Program-made: the position numbers and the translations under genes
The notes under the pieces: model-generated
Seen by the model: the letters and a program-made list of their open reading frames with translations, nothing else
The model's database searches: none
What the model was told of the DNA's origin: nothing
Shown here: piece by piece, positions 27,699 to 36,153 of the stretch
Numbering within the stretch: the first letter of the stretch is position 1
Layout: each line of letters opens with the position of its first letter
Origin: Xanthocytophaga flava
GTDB taxonomy: Bacteria; Bacteroidota; Bacteroidia; Cytophagales; 172606-1
Assembly: GCF_030068545.1 (NCBI RefSeq)
Contig: NZ_JASJOR010000006.1
Coordinates: forward strand, 248,001-312,000
Direction: 5' to 3'
DNA length: 64,000 nucleotides

Positions 27699-27738
27699 CA
27701 ACCAGATAGGTAAGTTAAAAAGTTTATCTGTCTGGTTG
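27699..27738. other. Intercistronic hairpin between the two DUF4097 genes
   Basis: An 11-bp stem with one mismatch (27699-27709 CAACCAGATAG with 27728-27738) and an 18-nt loop. No T-run follows, so it is more likely an mRNA processing or stability element than a terminator. Confidence 0.55.
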
Positions 27739-27756
27739 CATACATACTACTCATCT

Positions 27757-28494
27757 ATGAAAACAATCTTCTACCTGTTATCTCTTATGTGTACACTTCC
27801 TCTGGTAGCTCAGAAGAAAGTAGAAAAAATGTTTCCGTACACAAATGGGAAAGAAATATATCTGAACCTCAAATATGCCTCAGATATTCATATAAAAACC
27901 TGGGATAAAAACGAAATCGGCATCGCAGCATCTGTTAATATAAACAACAATGCGAATAATGACAATTTCGTATTAGAGTCCTCTACTACAAAAGATTCTC
28001 AGATTGAGATAAAAGGAAATATTAAAGATCTGAAACTAATTTCTACAGTCCCTACAAACGTACAAAGTGATAGTAGAGGAAATTATTATGGAGACAATAG
28101 ATTCTGGGATGATGAAAATAAAGTCTACATATCTTCAGGACCACAGGTATTTATTATAATCGATTATGATATCTATATTCCTGAACAAGCAGCTTTATTG
28201 GTTAAAACAATCAGTGGAAATGTATTGGTAGACTATCTGAAAGGAAAATACCGACTGGAAACTATCAGTGGAAAAATAGATTTGAAGACCGCAGCAACTA
28301 CAAAATGTGATTTTAGTCTTCACACCATTACAGGTGATGTATACACAAATCTTGCACTGGAGTCTCCTCAAGCAAAAAATGGAGAACTCAGCCGTGTAGG
28401 AGGTCAGTATGACCGGGATCTGAAGTTAAACAATGGTGGAGAAAAGCTTGTGTTAAAAACAATCAGTGGAAATATTTATCTCCGAAAGAAATAA
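27757..28494 (+). CDS. Exported DUF4097-like beta-helix/adhesin-type protein (second copy)
   Basis: 245 residues from the ATG at 27757, chosen because it opens the signal peptide MKTIFYLLSLMCTLPLVAQ. The mature protein repeats short strands around a turn motif TISGN/K (KTISGNVLVDYLKGKY; ETISGKIDLKTA; HTITGDVYTNL; KTISGNIYLRK), the hallmark of DUF4097. It is related in type to the preceding gene, and the two look like a diverged tandem pair. The transcription unit ends at the terminator 28515-28548. Confidence 0.85.
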   Translation: MKTIFYLLSLMCTLPLVAQKKVEKMFPYTNGKEIYLNLKYASDIHIKTWDKNEIGIAASVNINNNANNDNFVLESSTTKDSQIEIKGNIKDLKLISTVPTNVQSDSRGNYYGDNRFWDDENKVYISSGPQVFIIIDYDIYIPEQAALLVKTISGNVLVDYLKGKYRLETISGKIDLKTAATTKCDFSLHTITGDVYTNLALESPQAKNGELSRVGGQYDRDLKLNNGGEKLVLKTISGNIYLRKK

Positions 28495-28514
28495 AACCCA
28501 ACCATTTATTCATA

Positions 28515-28548
28515 AAAAAGCCTCTTACTCTGAAAGAAGAGGCTTTTT
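28515..28548. terminator. Bidirectional terminator
   Basis: A 12-bp stem (28515-28526 AAAAAGCCTCTT with 28537-28548) between convergent genes, with A-run and T-run inside the stem on both sides. Confidence 0.9.
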
Positions 28549-28554
28549 GTTATT

Positions 28555-30669
28555 CTATTGAGCTGTGTATGTTATTGTTAAGCTCTTTGTGTCGCCATCG
28601 TCGGTATTGTTAGGTAGTTTAGAAGGCTCCAGAGTAATTTGCTCACCAGAAGTCAGATTTTTTACTGGTTTTTCCCAACTAACAGCTACCTTGAGAGTCT
28701 CAGCATTCTTTCCTTTTAACATTTCTACCACCAGTTTGTCGTCTTCATGTATATAGAAGGCATCTGTGTATAAATTCTCTATCAGCTTGCCAGCAGGAAT
28801 TAACTTTGACTCATACAGAATTTTATCCTTGGACCGAATACGCCATGCAATATCACCTGTATTTGCTTCTTTTAACTTGATATTGGCAATTCCTACTGAT
28901 ACAAATCGCAATTTACTACGATCAATCTGATACTGAATGGATGCGATACTCTCACCTGCAGTTACTTTGTTAGTACCATCTGTAATATTCAAAGAGACAC
29001 GAAAAGGCAATGGCTTTTCTTCCACTTTATTTAACGAAGTATATGGTAAAAAGACCTTAACTGCACTTTGTGGTTTACTGATCTGATACGTTACAGCAGT
29101 TTTTGAGGTAGGATTGATCCGTTTTACATCTTCATTCAATACAGTAATTTTCCGAAACAATTCTGTCACTTTATTTTCCTTACCTCCATCCATGATTTCC
29201 AAAGATTTTTGTTCTTTGGTATCAAAATAGATTTTGGGAAGCGTATAGGGAAGTGAAAGAGTAACACCATTTACTCCTGCTACTAATGTATCTTTCAGTT
29301 TTAATAAAGTAGGCAATACTGCTTCTCTAACGGTTTGTATAGTCAGATCCGTTTTTGCCTCTTTACGGGCAATCACATAGGGGTTGTTAGCCAGGTGAAT
29401 TTGCAATGAAAATTGCTTGGAAGGCTGCTGACGTACGTTAGGATCTTGCAATAAGATCTGATAGGCAGGATAAAACACCTCCATCTTTCCACTTGTAGCA
29501 GATTTGCTCAAGGTAAGCAATCCAGTTGAATCGAGCTTTGCCTGTCCACTAATCACTTTGCCATTATGAATATTTACAATCTCTTCTGTATTTCTGGGTT
29601 GATATGTTAACCAAGCAGTTAATGGAGGCAGGCTACTTCCCACAGTTGCTTTATAGTCAAATGTTATACTGGTACCTGTTACTCCTTCATGAGTGGAAAA
29701 AGGATTGACTTTAAAAGCAGATAGTTGTACAGCAGGAATTTTGTATTTTTCAATTCTTAATACTATTTCTACCCCATTGTTTTTCAGAGAGGTAGTCTTA
29801 ACAGCTTTAGTATCAAAAGTCCATTCTCCGGTTATTCCAGCTACATTATCAAAGGAGGGAAGCGGTTTGCCATCTTTGGTACGCAATACACGCGTTTTAT
29901 TTAATCGGATCAGGCCAGTCTCAATACTTTTCTGAAGTTTTAACCGAATAACGTCCCCTTCACAGTAAGTAAACTGCAATTCGTCTTTTAGATCCACATT
30001 AGCAAAGGCGGTAATATCTTTTGCTTCCTTTTTAGACCCTGGCAGTGCAAAGATGTCTTGTTCCAACTGCCCAACCTCGTAACGCTTTCCTGCTTTATCT
30101 ATTACAGCAATTTGCTGAGGCTGTAATGTAACTGCATAGGTAGCAGGCTTGGTAATAGCCACCTTCTGAGTATGAATATTTTCAAAACGACCCGCTTTTT
30201 CATTGTAAGCATTCAATGCGAAGGTTACATTGTTTGCTCCTTCAGGCAATGCCGTACTCGTAAATGGGATAAATAACTCAATTCCGGTATTCCGCAATCC
30301 CTGTGCTTTGTTTTGAGGCATTAACACGATTTCATCTGCAAAGTGAACACCGACATAGTTACTGGATTTCTTATAACCCGGAAAATCATACGCCTGATAC
30401 ACTGGCTCATTACTGGCATCACGGATACCTGCATAGAATGTCATTCGCACTTTGCCCTGCTTGTCTTTCATACCATTATACTCAGCATCTGAAATCAGAA
30501 ACTCACAACTAAATAATACTGCAATACCTCGTATCCCTTCTTTGGTAGCATTGGGATTGACATCAATTTTATAGACGTTAAACTTCTTATTGGCAGGGTT
30601 AACTACCTGAGCCATTGAAAAAAGACAGGAGAAGAAGGCAACACTATAGAATAAAACTATTTTTTGCAT
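28555..30669 (-). CDS. Large secreted beta-sandwich protein with internal duplication, unknown function
   Basis: 704 residues with signal peptide MQKIVLFYSVAFFSCLFSMAQ. No enzyme motif is visible. Two segments look like copies of one beta domain: VYKIDVNPNATKEGIRGIAV... (about residue 32) and FKVNPFSTHEGVTGTSITF... (about 322). Each opens with the NPxxTxEGxxG pattern and is followed by matching strand spacing (YQAYDFPGY against FYPAYQILL). The last 110 residues (VSVGIANIKLKEANTGDIAWRI... DDKLVVEMLKG) resemble a C2-like beta sandwich. It could be a surface or periplasmic binding protein. No T9SS C-terminal domain is seen. Confidence 0.75.
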   Translation of the reverse strand: MQKIVLFYSVAFFSCLFSMAQVVNPANKKFNVYKIDVNPNATKEGIRGIAVLFSCEFLISDAEYNGMKDKQGKVRMTFYAGIRDASNEPVYQAYDFPGYKKSSNYVGVHFADEIVLMPQNKAQGLRNTGIELFIPFTSTALPEGANNVTFALNAYNEKAGRFENIHTQKVAITKPATYAVTLQPQQIAVIDKAGKRYEVGQLEQDIFALPGSKKEAKDITAFANVDLKDELQFTYCEGDVIRLKLQKSIETGLIRLNKTRVLRTKDGKPLPSFDNVAGITGEWTFDTKAVKTTSLKNNGVEIVLRIEKYKIPAVQLSAFKVNPFSTHEGVTGTSITFDYKATVGSSLPPLTAWLTYQPRNTEEIVNIHNGKVISGQAKLDSTGLLTLSKSATSGKMEVFYPAYQILLQDPNVRQQPSKQFSLQIHLANNPYVIARKEAKTDLTIQTVREAVLPTLLKLKDTLVAGVNGVTLSLPYTLPKIYFDTKEQKSLEIMDGGKENKVTELFRKITVLNEDVKRINPTSKTAVTYQISKPQSAVKVFLPYTSLNKVEEKPLPFRVSLNITDGTNKVTAGESIASIQYQIDRSKLRFVSVGIANIKLKEANTGDIAWRIRSKDKILYESKLIPAGKLIENLYTDAFYIHEDDKLVVEMLKGKNAETLKVAVSWEKPVKNLTSGEQITLEPSKLPNNTDDGDTKSLTITYTAQ

Positions 30670-31021
30670 GTTTTTAGGATTGATTAAAAAACTCTTTTAG
30701 AGGTTATCTCAAATTATTATTAAAGGCTGCTCTTTTCACGTATTTAATAATGATCTTCCCATCGTTGGTGTTATCACCAACGAGTTGTTTCCCATCATGT
30801 AGGTTGGTGAGAACACCAACCTGGGGCGTGAAATTGAGGCTCGCTACAAAATCTGATTGCTTAGCTTCTTTAATAATAATTTAGACATCCTCTTACTTTT
30901 ATAAAGCGTACATTATTCTCGTCTTGGTTCTTTTATAAGAATGCAGCATAGATAACAGATAAAATAGTATCTTTTTTAAACGACAATTACTTTCATGTAT
31001 TGCCTTGAGTTCAGGAAATCC
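30670..31021. other. Intergenic region holding a MITE-like element
   Basis: 352 bp between two minus-strand genes, with the element at 30700-30892 and an AT-rich tail. I see no gene in it. Confidence 0.6.
30700..30892. mobile_element. MITE-like 193-bp element with 25-26 bp terminal inverted repeats
   Basis: The left end 30700-30725 (GAGGTTATCTC then AAATTATTATTAAAG) and the right end 30868-30892 are imperfect inverted repeats: 22 of 25 positions match after one gap. The element is flanked by TTA on both sides (30697-30699 and 30893-30895), consistent with a 3-bp target duplication. It has no coding capacity. Two hairpins lie inside: CGTTGGTG/CACCAACG (30763-30782) and AGGTTGGTG/CACCAACCT (30801-30822), each with a 4-nt loop. 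The TTA target (TNA) and GAGG-type ends are reminiscent of IS5-superfamily elements, an inference only. Confidence 0.65.
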
Positions 31022-31876
31022 TCACTGTTGTGGCCTTACAACTATAATTCCACTCTGTCCAGAATTTTTCAAAATATACTGTCCTATTGGTACTGAACTT
31101 ACAGCTACTTTCTTCTGGTCTGATGAAGCATGAAGCAAATAAGCATGATTCCCTTTGCGAATGGCCAATCCTACATGTACTACATCCAAACCTTTGATAT
31201 TGGTAGTAAAGGCAATGATATCTCCATCCTGCAATTGAGATTCGATCTTCCCAACTGTTGCTTTAGGAATATAATAACGCTTTTGTGTATTCAGATTTCT
31301 TTCTACGACTTGAAGGGCTGCCAGGTTTTGTTTGTCGGTTAATTGTACATAAGCTTGTGGATGAGTTGTCATAAAATCAATATTCTTCTCATAGGGAACA
31401 CCACCCAGTTTTTGTGTAATGTCCTCCATTTCTCCTCTACTCTGTTTTTCTGATAACCATTCTGTGAGATAGTGTAAGCGGGTTGTATACTTTCCAGCTT
31501 CTCCACCACGATACCGGATTGTTGTTAATGTCTGGCAATAGGCTGTAAAATCCTGGTTCTCCATTTGTATAAGCTTTGCCAATGTCAGCGTCGTTTCGAG
31601 AAAAGTTGTACAATCAAAGCCTCGCAGATTCACAACCAACTGTTCTTCTTTACCCGTTTCCAGTGTCTTCGCAACATAGGGTTTACCTATCAGCATTTTT
31701 CCAATGGCGATCATACGTACTGGAAAAACCTTAGTAATCAGGGAGTCCCGATAAGAAACAATTTCTGTTATAGTTTTTTGATCAGCCTCTTGTACAATAA
31801 CTGTAGTTTGTGCGTTTAATGATAAAGAGACAAAAGAAAAAGCCAGGAGTGTATAGACGCAAATAATCTTTAGCAT
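31022..31876 (-). CDS. DUF1460 family amidase-like protein, secreted
   Basis: 284 residues with signal peptide ending around LSLNAQ. Matches DUF1460 (N-acetylmuramoyl-L-alanine amidase-like, NlpC/P60-related): the catalytic Cys is in NLRGFDCTTFLETTLTLA, the His in GLDVVHVGLAIRKG, and AYLLHASS follows. The middle (RYRGGEAGKYTTRLHYLTEWL) is characteristic of the family. It likely cleaves peptidoglycan peptides in the periplasm and so complements NamZ at 34584. Single-gene unit by spacing. Confidence 0.88.
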   Translation of the reverse strand: MLKIICVYTLLAFSFVSLSLNAQTTVIVQEADQKTITEIVSYRDSLITKVFPVRMIAIGKMLIGKPYVAKTLETGKEEQLVVNLRGFDCTTFLETTLTLAKLIQMENQDFTAYCQTLTTIRYRGGEAGKYTTRLHYLTEWLSEKQSRGEMEDITQKLGGVPYEKNIDFMTTHPQAYVQLTDKQNLAALQVVERNLNTQKRYYIPKATVGKIESQLQDGDIIAFTTNIKGLDVVHVGLAIRKGNHAYLLHASSDQKKVAVSSVPIGQYILKNSGQSGIIVVRPQQ

Positions 31877-31990
31877 AAAATGTATCGTTGATCGACTCTC
31901 TAAAAGTAGTATTTCTAGTAGAATGTTCTATAAACTGCAACCATTTCTATATTTAATGTGTCTTATTCCTGTAAATAATCCCCAAGTTGT

Positions 31991-32458
31991 ATGAGAAAAT
32001 GGCATGTAGAATGGCTCCTTGTCCTTCCTCTCTTTGGTGCCTGTGAAAAAGACCAGAATACATCTGTTCAGTTTTATAATGAACAGGCAAATATCGTGAT
32101 TCGTAATGGTACAAACTATACAGAATGTATGGGATATTGCACAGGAGAACTATCTGTTGGACAATCGATTTCCTCTTTGCAGCGTATCAGTAACAACGGA
32201 CAAAAGATTATTATGCATACATGGAAAACAGATCCTGTGATCTGGAATCAGTTATTAAACAAGATTGATACACAACAATTAGCGTTACTGTCTCATCATA
32301 TTCCCTGCACAGATTGTAAGGTTGGTGGCACCGAATGGCTACAGATACAACTTAACAATAAGGTGTATACAATTAATTTTACACAGTCTGATAGTCTTCC
32401 TGCCCTCTCACCTCTACTTACAGAACTACATCAGCTATATATGCAGAAAAAGCAGTAG
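31991..32458 (+). CDS. Small lipoprotein with conserved-looking cysteine pairs
   Basis: 155 residues. A lipobox LFGAC near residue 18 marks it as a lipoprotein. The mature part has a CMGYC pair and a second CTDCKVGGTEWLQIQ pair; the latter resembles a segment I have seen in uncharacterised Bacteroidota lipoproteins. The cysteines may bind a metal or form disulfides. It converges on the frameshifted gene with a gap of only 14 bp. Function unknown. Confidence 0.8.
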   Translation: MRKWHVEWLLVLPLFGACEKDQNTSVQFYNEQANIVIRNGTNYTECMGYCTGELSVGQSISSLQRISNNGQKIIMHTWKTDPVIWNQLLNKIDTQQLALLSHHIPCTDCKVGGTEWLQIQLNNKVYTINFTQSDSLPALSPLLTELHQLYMQKKQ

Positions 32459-32472
32459 CTCAACACTTACTA

Positions 32473-33106
32473 TTAATCCTTTTCCCATTTACGGGTTATT
32501 CTTCCGGATTGCTGATGAATTACATATTTCCTTTCAGCGGCTAGCTTTAGAATACGTTTTCGAAGCAATTTAGGATAAAAGTAGCGAGTGACCATTCCAT
32601 ATCTTCCTCGATTGGAGACTAGTTTTAACTGACTTAGGATATCATAGGTAGCAGCAGCACAGCGCATTCCAACAAAGGCATAATCATAGGGAGGAGTGTT
32701 TTGATAAGCTTTATGGATAGAATCTATCCTTTGGTATTGTACCCAGGTTAAAGGAATGGTAACAGTTATATATTTCATTCCAACAGAATCACCCATCCAT
32801 TCTGGCATTCCCTGTGAGAAAAAATGGCTATGAAAGTTTTTTTCTATTCCCAAATACATGAAATTTTCCCTTAGGACCAAATCCGGTTACCACACTATCT
32901 GTTTCTATACTTACATGGCCGCCATGCATCCCTCCAAACCATTTCTTTTCCAGAAACTTAAATTCCTTTTTGGGTTTTGATCCATACAAAAAATGGACTT
33001 TGATAAATTTTATGGTATCCCTTTCAGCTGCATCTATATCTGTACCCGCATATACAGACACTGGCATGCATACTAACCATAGCAACCAAAGCATCTGTTG
33101 CATCAT
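32473..33106 (-). pseudogene. Exported protein gene split by a +1 frameshift at an A7 run
   Basis: Two minus-strand frames join into one protein of about 210 residues. Frame one (33106 down to 32828) has a signal peptide (MMQQMLWLLWLVCMPVSVYAG) and GGMHGGHVSIETDSVVTGFGP. Frame two continues NFHSHFFSQGMPEW and then YAFVGMRCAAATYDILSQL to a stop at 32473. They shift at GAAAAAAAC (about 32837-32845); losing one A would fuse them as FGNRKNFHSHFF. The HGGH and RCAAATYDIL segments hint at a permuted papain-like hydrolase. It could be a sequencing error, a true pseudogene or transcriptional slippage. Frame one alone would stop at 32828. Confidence 0.75.
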
Positions 33107-33133
33107 GTATTATCTTATAGATAGATTGAGAGA

Positions 33134-34351
33134 TTAATCAAACCGGATTGCTTTTACAGGGTTAATCCGGGTAATGACAAGGGTTGGGATAACTAATATA
33201 CCTAGCACCAATATCAGTACTACAGCATTCAGTAAAAGAATCAAAGGAAAATCCCACTGAATGGGTACAGTGCTCATATAGTATGTTTCCGGGTCTAAAG
33301 GTATGATTTTGAAAAAATATTGAAGGGCACAAAAGCCTATTCCTATCAGATTGCCCCATAGCATTCCCATACCGATAAGCCGCAATCCTCCCCATAAAAA
33401 AATCTCCTGAATTTTCAGGTTACGAGCTCCAACAGCTTTCAATAAACCGATCATTTGAGTACGCTCCATAATCAGAATAAGTAAAATTGCTACCATGTTA
33501 AAGCATGCTACAAATAAAATTAGGGCAAGGAAAATGGTAACATTTCGGTTTAGCAAAAGCAGCCACTCAAAAATCTGATTGTATTTATCAGTGATTTTGA
33601 CCAGATTCATGGAGTACTCCATCTTGTCAAATACTTTCTTGGTACCAGTTTCCATATCAGTAAAGTCCTTCAGAAATATCTCATAGGTACTTACCTGGTC
33701 ACGGCTCCAATCATTGATACGACGTAGAAGATTTATATCACAGAACACCGTATTATCATCAAACTCCTCCATTCCTGTCTCATAAATACCACTTACCCGG
33801 AGTTTACGCACTCGTGGAGGATTTTGCATAAAATACACTAATACTTCATCATTTATCTTCAGTTTAAGCTGACGGGCCAACTTATTGCTGAGTACAATAT
33901 CACGTGAGAAACTGGTATCTTTCCATTGAATGAAGCTGCCCTGACGCAGGTTGGGAGCAAACATAGGCAGATCAAAATCAGACCCTACTCCTTTCATTAC
34001 TACCCCCTGTACCTCAGTATCTGTCTTTATAAGTGCCGCTTTTTGAGTAACACCTTGTATGTGAGCTACCTCTGGAATATTCTTATAATTTTTGTACAAA
34101 TCTGTATTGATTGTGATTGGCGGCTCTTCGTAGGATCGGTTCATTGAAAACTCAGATACCTGTAAATGTCCGCCAAAGCTGAAAATCTTCTGATAGATTT
34201 CCCGCTTAAAACCTCCCAGAATAGCAAAAGAAATAATCATTACGGCTAATCCCAGTGCTACACTGGCTACTCCAATTTTTGCTACGGTAGCAGAAAAGGA
34301 TTGTCCTTCTGTATGTCTGATCCTGGCAGAAATAAAGGCCGCAATATTCAT
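33134..34351 (-). CDS. Lipoprotein-releasing ABC permease (LolC/LolE, FtsX-like)
   Basis: 405 residues with the FtsX permease layout: one helix near residues 28-48, a large periplasmic domain (about 50-270), then three helices in the C-terminal 130 residues. MERTQMIGLLKAVGARNLKIQEIFLWGG is the coupling-helix-type cytoplasmic loop typical of LolC/E. It would extract lipoproteins from the inner membrane with a LolD ATPase, which is not encoded here. In Bacteroidota a single LolC/E-like permease commonly acts as a homodimer. Start chosen at MNIAAFISARI, usual for the family. Confidence 0.92.
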   Translation of the reverse strand: MNIAAFISARIRHTEGQSFSATVAKIGVASVALGLAVMIISFAILGGFKREIYQKIFSFGGHLQVSEFSMNRSYEEPPITINTDLYKNYKNIPEVAHIQGVTQKAALIKTDTEVQGVVMKGVGSDFDLPMFAPNLRQGSFIQWKDTSFSRDIVLSNKLARQLKLKINDEVLVYFMQNPPRVRKLRVSGIYETGMEEFDDNTVFCDINLLRRINDWSRDQVSTYEIFLKDFTDMETGTKKVFDKMEYSMNLVKITDKYNQIFEWLLLLNRNVTIFLALILFVACFNMVAILLILIMERTQMIGLLKAVGARNLKIQEIFLWGGLRLIGMGMLWGNLIGIGFCALQYFFKIIPLDPETYYMSTVPIQWDFPLILLLNAVVLILVLGILVIPTLVITRINPVKAIRFD

Positions 34352-34583
34352 AATAGTAATAGTTTATACTTTTTCACATGATTCCAGACAGTACCTGCCA
34401 AAATCATGTTACACTAAAGACAAAATACAGACATGGGATTACATCTATAATATATGAATCACCCTGTTTTTTCTCCAATGTTACATTGCTTTTATCAAAT
34501 AAACAATGGACACGATTCGATTGAATTCGCTACTTTTGTATAAATGGCGTATTTTCCCGCATCTCAAATCATTGTATTTTCCT

Positions 34584-35816
34584 ATGTTTTCATTGTCGTT
34601 TATTCCGTACCAACCGCTCCTGACATACCTGCTTATCTTAACTACAGCCTGTCATTCGCCATCTGTTAGTTCGCAAACTTCTGTCAGAAAACCTTCTTCT
34701 ACCGTAAACCAGAAACCTGTTTTAGCGCTTCAGACAGGAGCAGAACAATTCAAGGAGTATATCGCAGACTTAAAAGGAAAGAGAGTGGCACTGGTTGTAA
34801 ACCACACCTCTCTGGTAGGCAAAACCCATCTGGCAGACACACTGTTGAGCCAAAAAATAAATATTGTAAAGATATTTGCACCTGAGCACGGGTTTCGGGG
34901 AGATGCAGATGCAGGGGAACATGTAAGCAATACAATAGACAAAAAAACGGGTCTGCCACTTATTTCTATTTATGGGAAAAATAAGAAACCCTCGCCTGAA
35001 CAACTTAAGGATGTAGATGTAGTCATATTTGATATTCAGGATGTAGGAGCCCGGTTTTATACATACATTAGTACTATGCACTATGTGATGGAAGCGTGTG
35101 CAGAAAACCAAAAAAAGTGTCTGGTACTGGATCGACCCAATCCCAATGGACATTATTTTGATGGACCTGTGTTGAAACCTGCCTTTAAATCATTTATTGG
35201 TATGCATCAGATTCCTGTTGTACATGGCCTTACTGTCGGAGAACTGGCTCAGATGATCAATGGAGAAGGATGGCTTGCCAACAACGTTAAATGCGATCTA
35301 AAGGTTATACAGGTGAAAGGTTATACTCATCAAACTCCTTATGTATTACCTGTACGTCCTTCTCCTGGTTTACCCACTGAAGTGTCTATTCGTTTGTATC
35401 CTTCTATCTGTTTCTTTGAAGGAACTACTATTAGTCTAGGTCGTGGAACTGATTTTTCATTTCAGGTAGCAGGAGCTCCCAATCCTATCTATGGATCTTT
35501 TACATTCACACCCAAAACAACTGCGATTGTTAAGAATCCACCTCATGAAAACCAATTATGTTATGGTAAGGATTATCGGCAGGATACTACACGTCATTTG
35601 ACCCTAAAGTATCTTCTTGACTTTTACAACATGACTCCGGATAAAAGCAAGTTCTTTCTTACTACCAAACACTTCGATTTGCTGGCAGGAAGTGAGGAAC
35701 TGAAAAAACAGATTCTAGCAGGTATGACTGAAGAACAAATCCGGGCTACCTGGCAAAGTGATTTACAGAAATATGCCACTATGCGTAAGAAGTATCTTTT
35801 GTATCCGGATAAATAA
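34584..35816 (+). CDS. namZ: Exo-beta-N-acetylmuramidase NamZ family lipoprotein (DUF1343)
   Basis: About 410 residues from the ATG at 34584, chosen because it opens a lipoprotein signal (SFIPYQPLLTYLLILTTAC, Cys at the lipobox). The frame start at 34506 is less likely. The DUF1343 body is clear: KGKRVALVVNHTS, IFAPEHGFRGDADAGEHV, DVVIFDIQDVGARFYTYISTMHY and LDRPNPNGHYFDGP. NamZ releases terminal MurNAc in peptidoglycan recycling. Motif residues of the family (Glu in PEHGFRG, His, Asp) are intact. It has its own terminator. Confidence 0.9.
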   Translation: MFSLSFIPYQPLLTYLLILTTACHSPSVSSQTSVRKPSSTVNQKPVLALQTGAEQFKEYIADLKGKRVALVVNHTSLVGKTHLADTLLSQKINIVKIFAPEHGFRGDADAGEHVSNTIDKKTGLPLISIYGKNKKPSPEQLKDVDVVIFDIQDVGARFYTYISTMHYVMEACAENQKKCLVLDRPNPNGHYFDGPVLKPAFKSFIGMHQIPVVHGLTVGELAQMINGEGWLANNVKCDLKVIQVKGYTHQTPYVLPVRPSPGLPTEVSIRLYPSICFFEGTTISLGRGTDFSFQVAGAPNPIYGSFTFTPKTTAIVKNPPHENQLCYGKDYRQDTTRHLTLKYLLDFYNMTPDKSKFFLTTKHFDLLAGSEELKKQILAGMTEEQIRATWQSDLQKYATMRKKYLLYPDK

Positions 35817-35843
35817 TAAAGAGTTATTGTTTATCAGTGCTTC

Positions 35844-35878
35844 AAACTCCTGCTTTACTATAGCAGGAGTTTTTGTTT
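35844..35878 (+). terminator. Terminator of namZ
   Basis: An 11-bp perfect stem (35844-35854 with 35862-35872), 7-nt loop, followed by TTGTTTTG. Confidence 0.9.
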
Positions 35879-35914
35879 TGCACGATTATTATTTTAGTAT
35901 CTTCAACACAATGA

Positions 35915-36072
35915 TGACCAGAATTATGTTCATCTGCATGTTTGACCGGAATTCTGGTCAAACAAAAAAATTATCAGGATTCTGCTAATTCATGGCCGTG
36001 ATCAATATTCTGATAGTTTTCAAATTTGATCAGTATTGTGATAGTTTTTTCTTCTGAGTAGAAATCAGATTT
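35915..36072. repeat. Degenerate tandem repeat array, six units, exact 28 bp period (array 2)
   Basis: 18-mers begin at 35915, 35943, 35971, 35999, 36027 and 36055, exactly 28 bp apart. Clearest units: TGACCAGAATTATGTTCA, TGACCGGAATTCTGGTCA (16 of 18 positions symmetric), TGATCAATATTCTGATAG. Unit 35971 reads TTATCAGGATTCTGCTAA, where both arms have changed yet remain complementary (TTA/TAA, CAG/CTG). Spacers are about 10 bp and mostly A/T-rich. The sixth unit is decayed. The array lies between the namZ terminator and the 3' end of recO, a convergent gap. Confidence 0.8.
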
Positions 36073-36153
36073 TAAGTGAATAGAAAAAAGTTTGAGCGGA
36101 ACTCCAATCATTTTTCCATATGTAGTAAGAAATGAATAAAGCATACTCCACTT

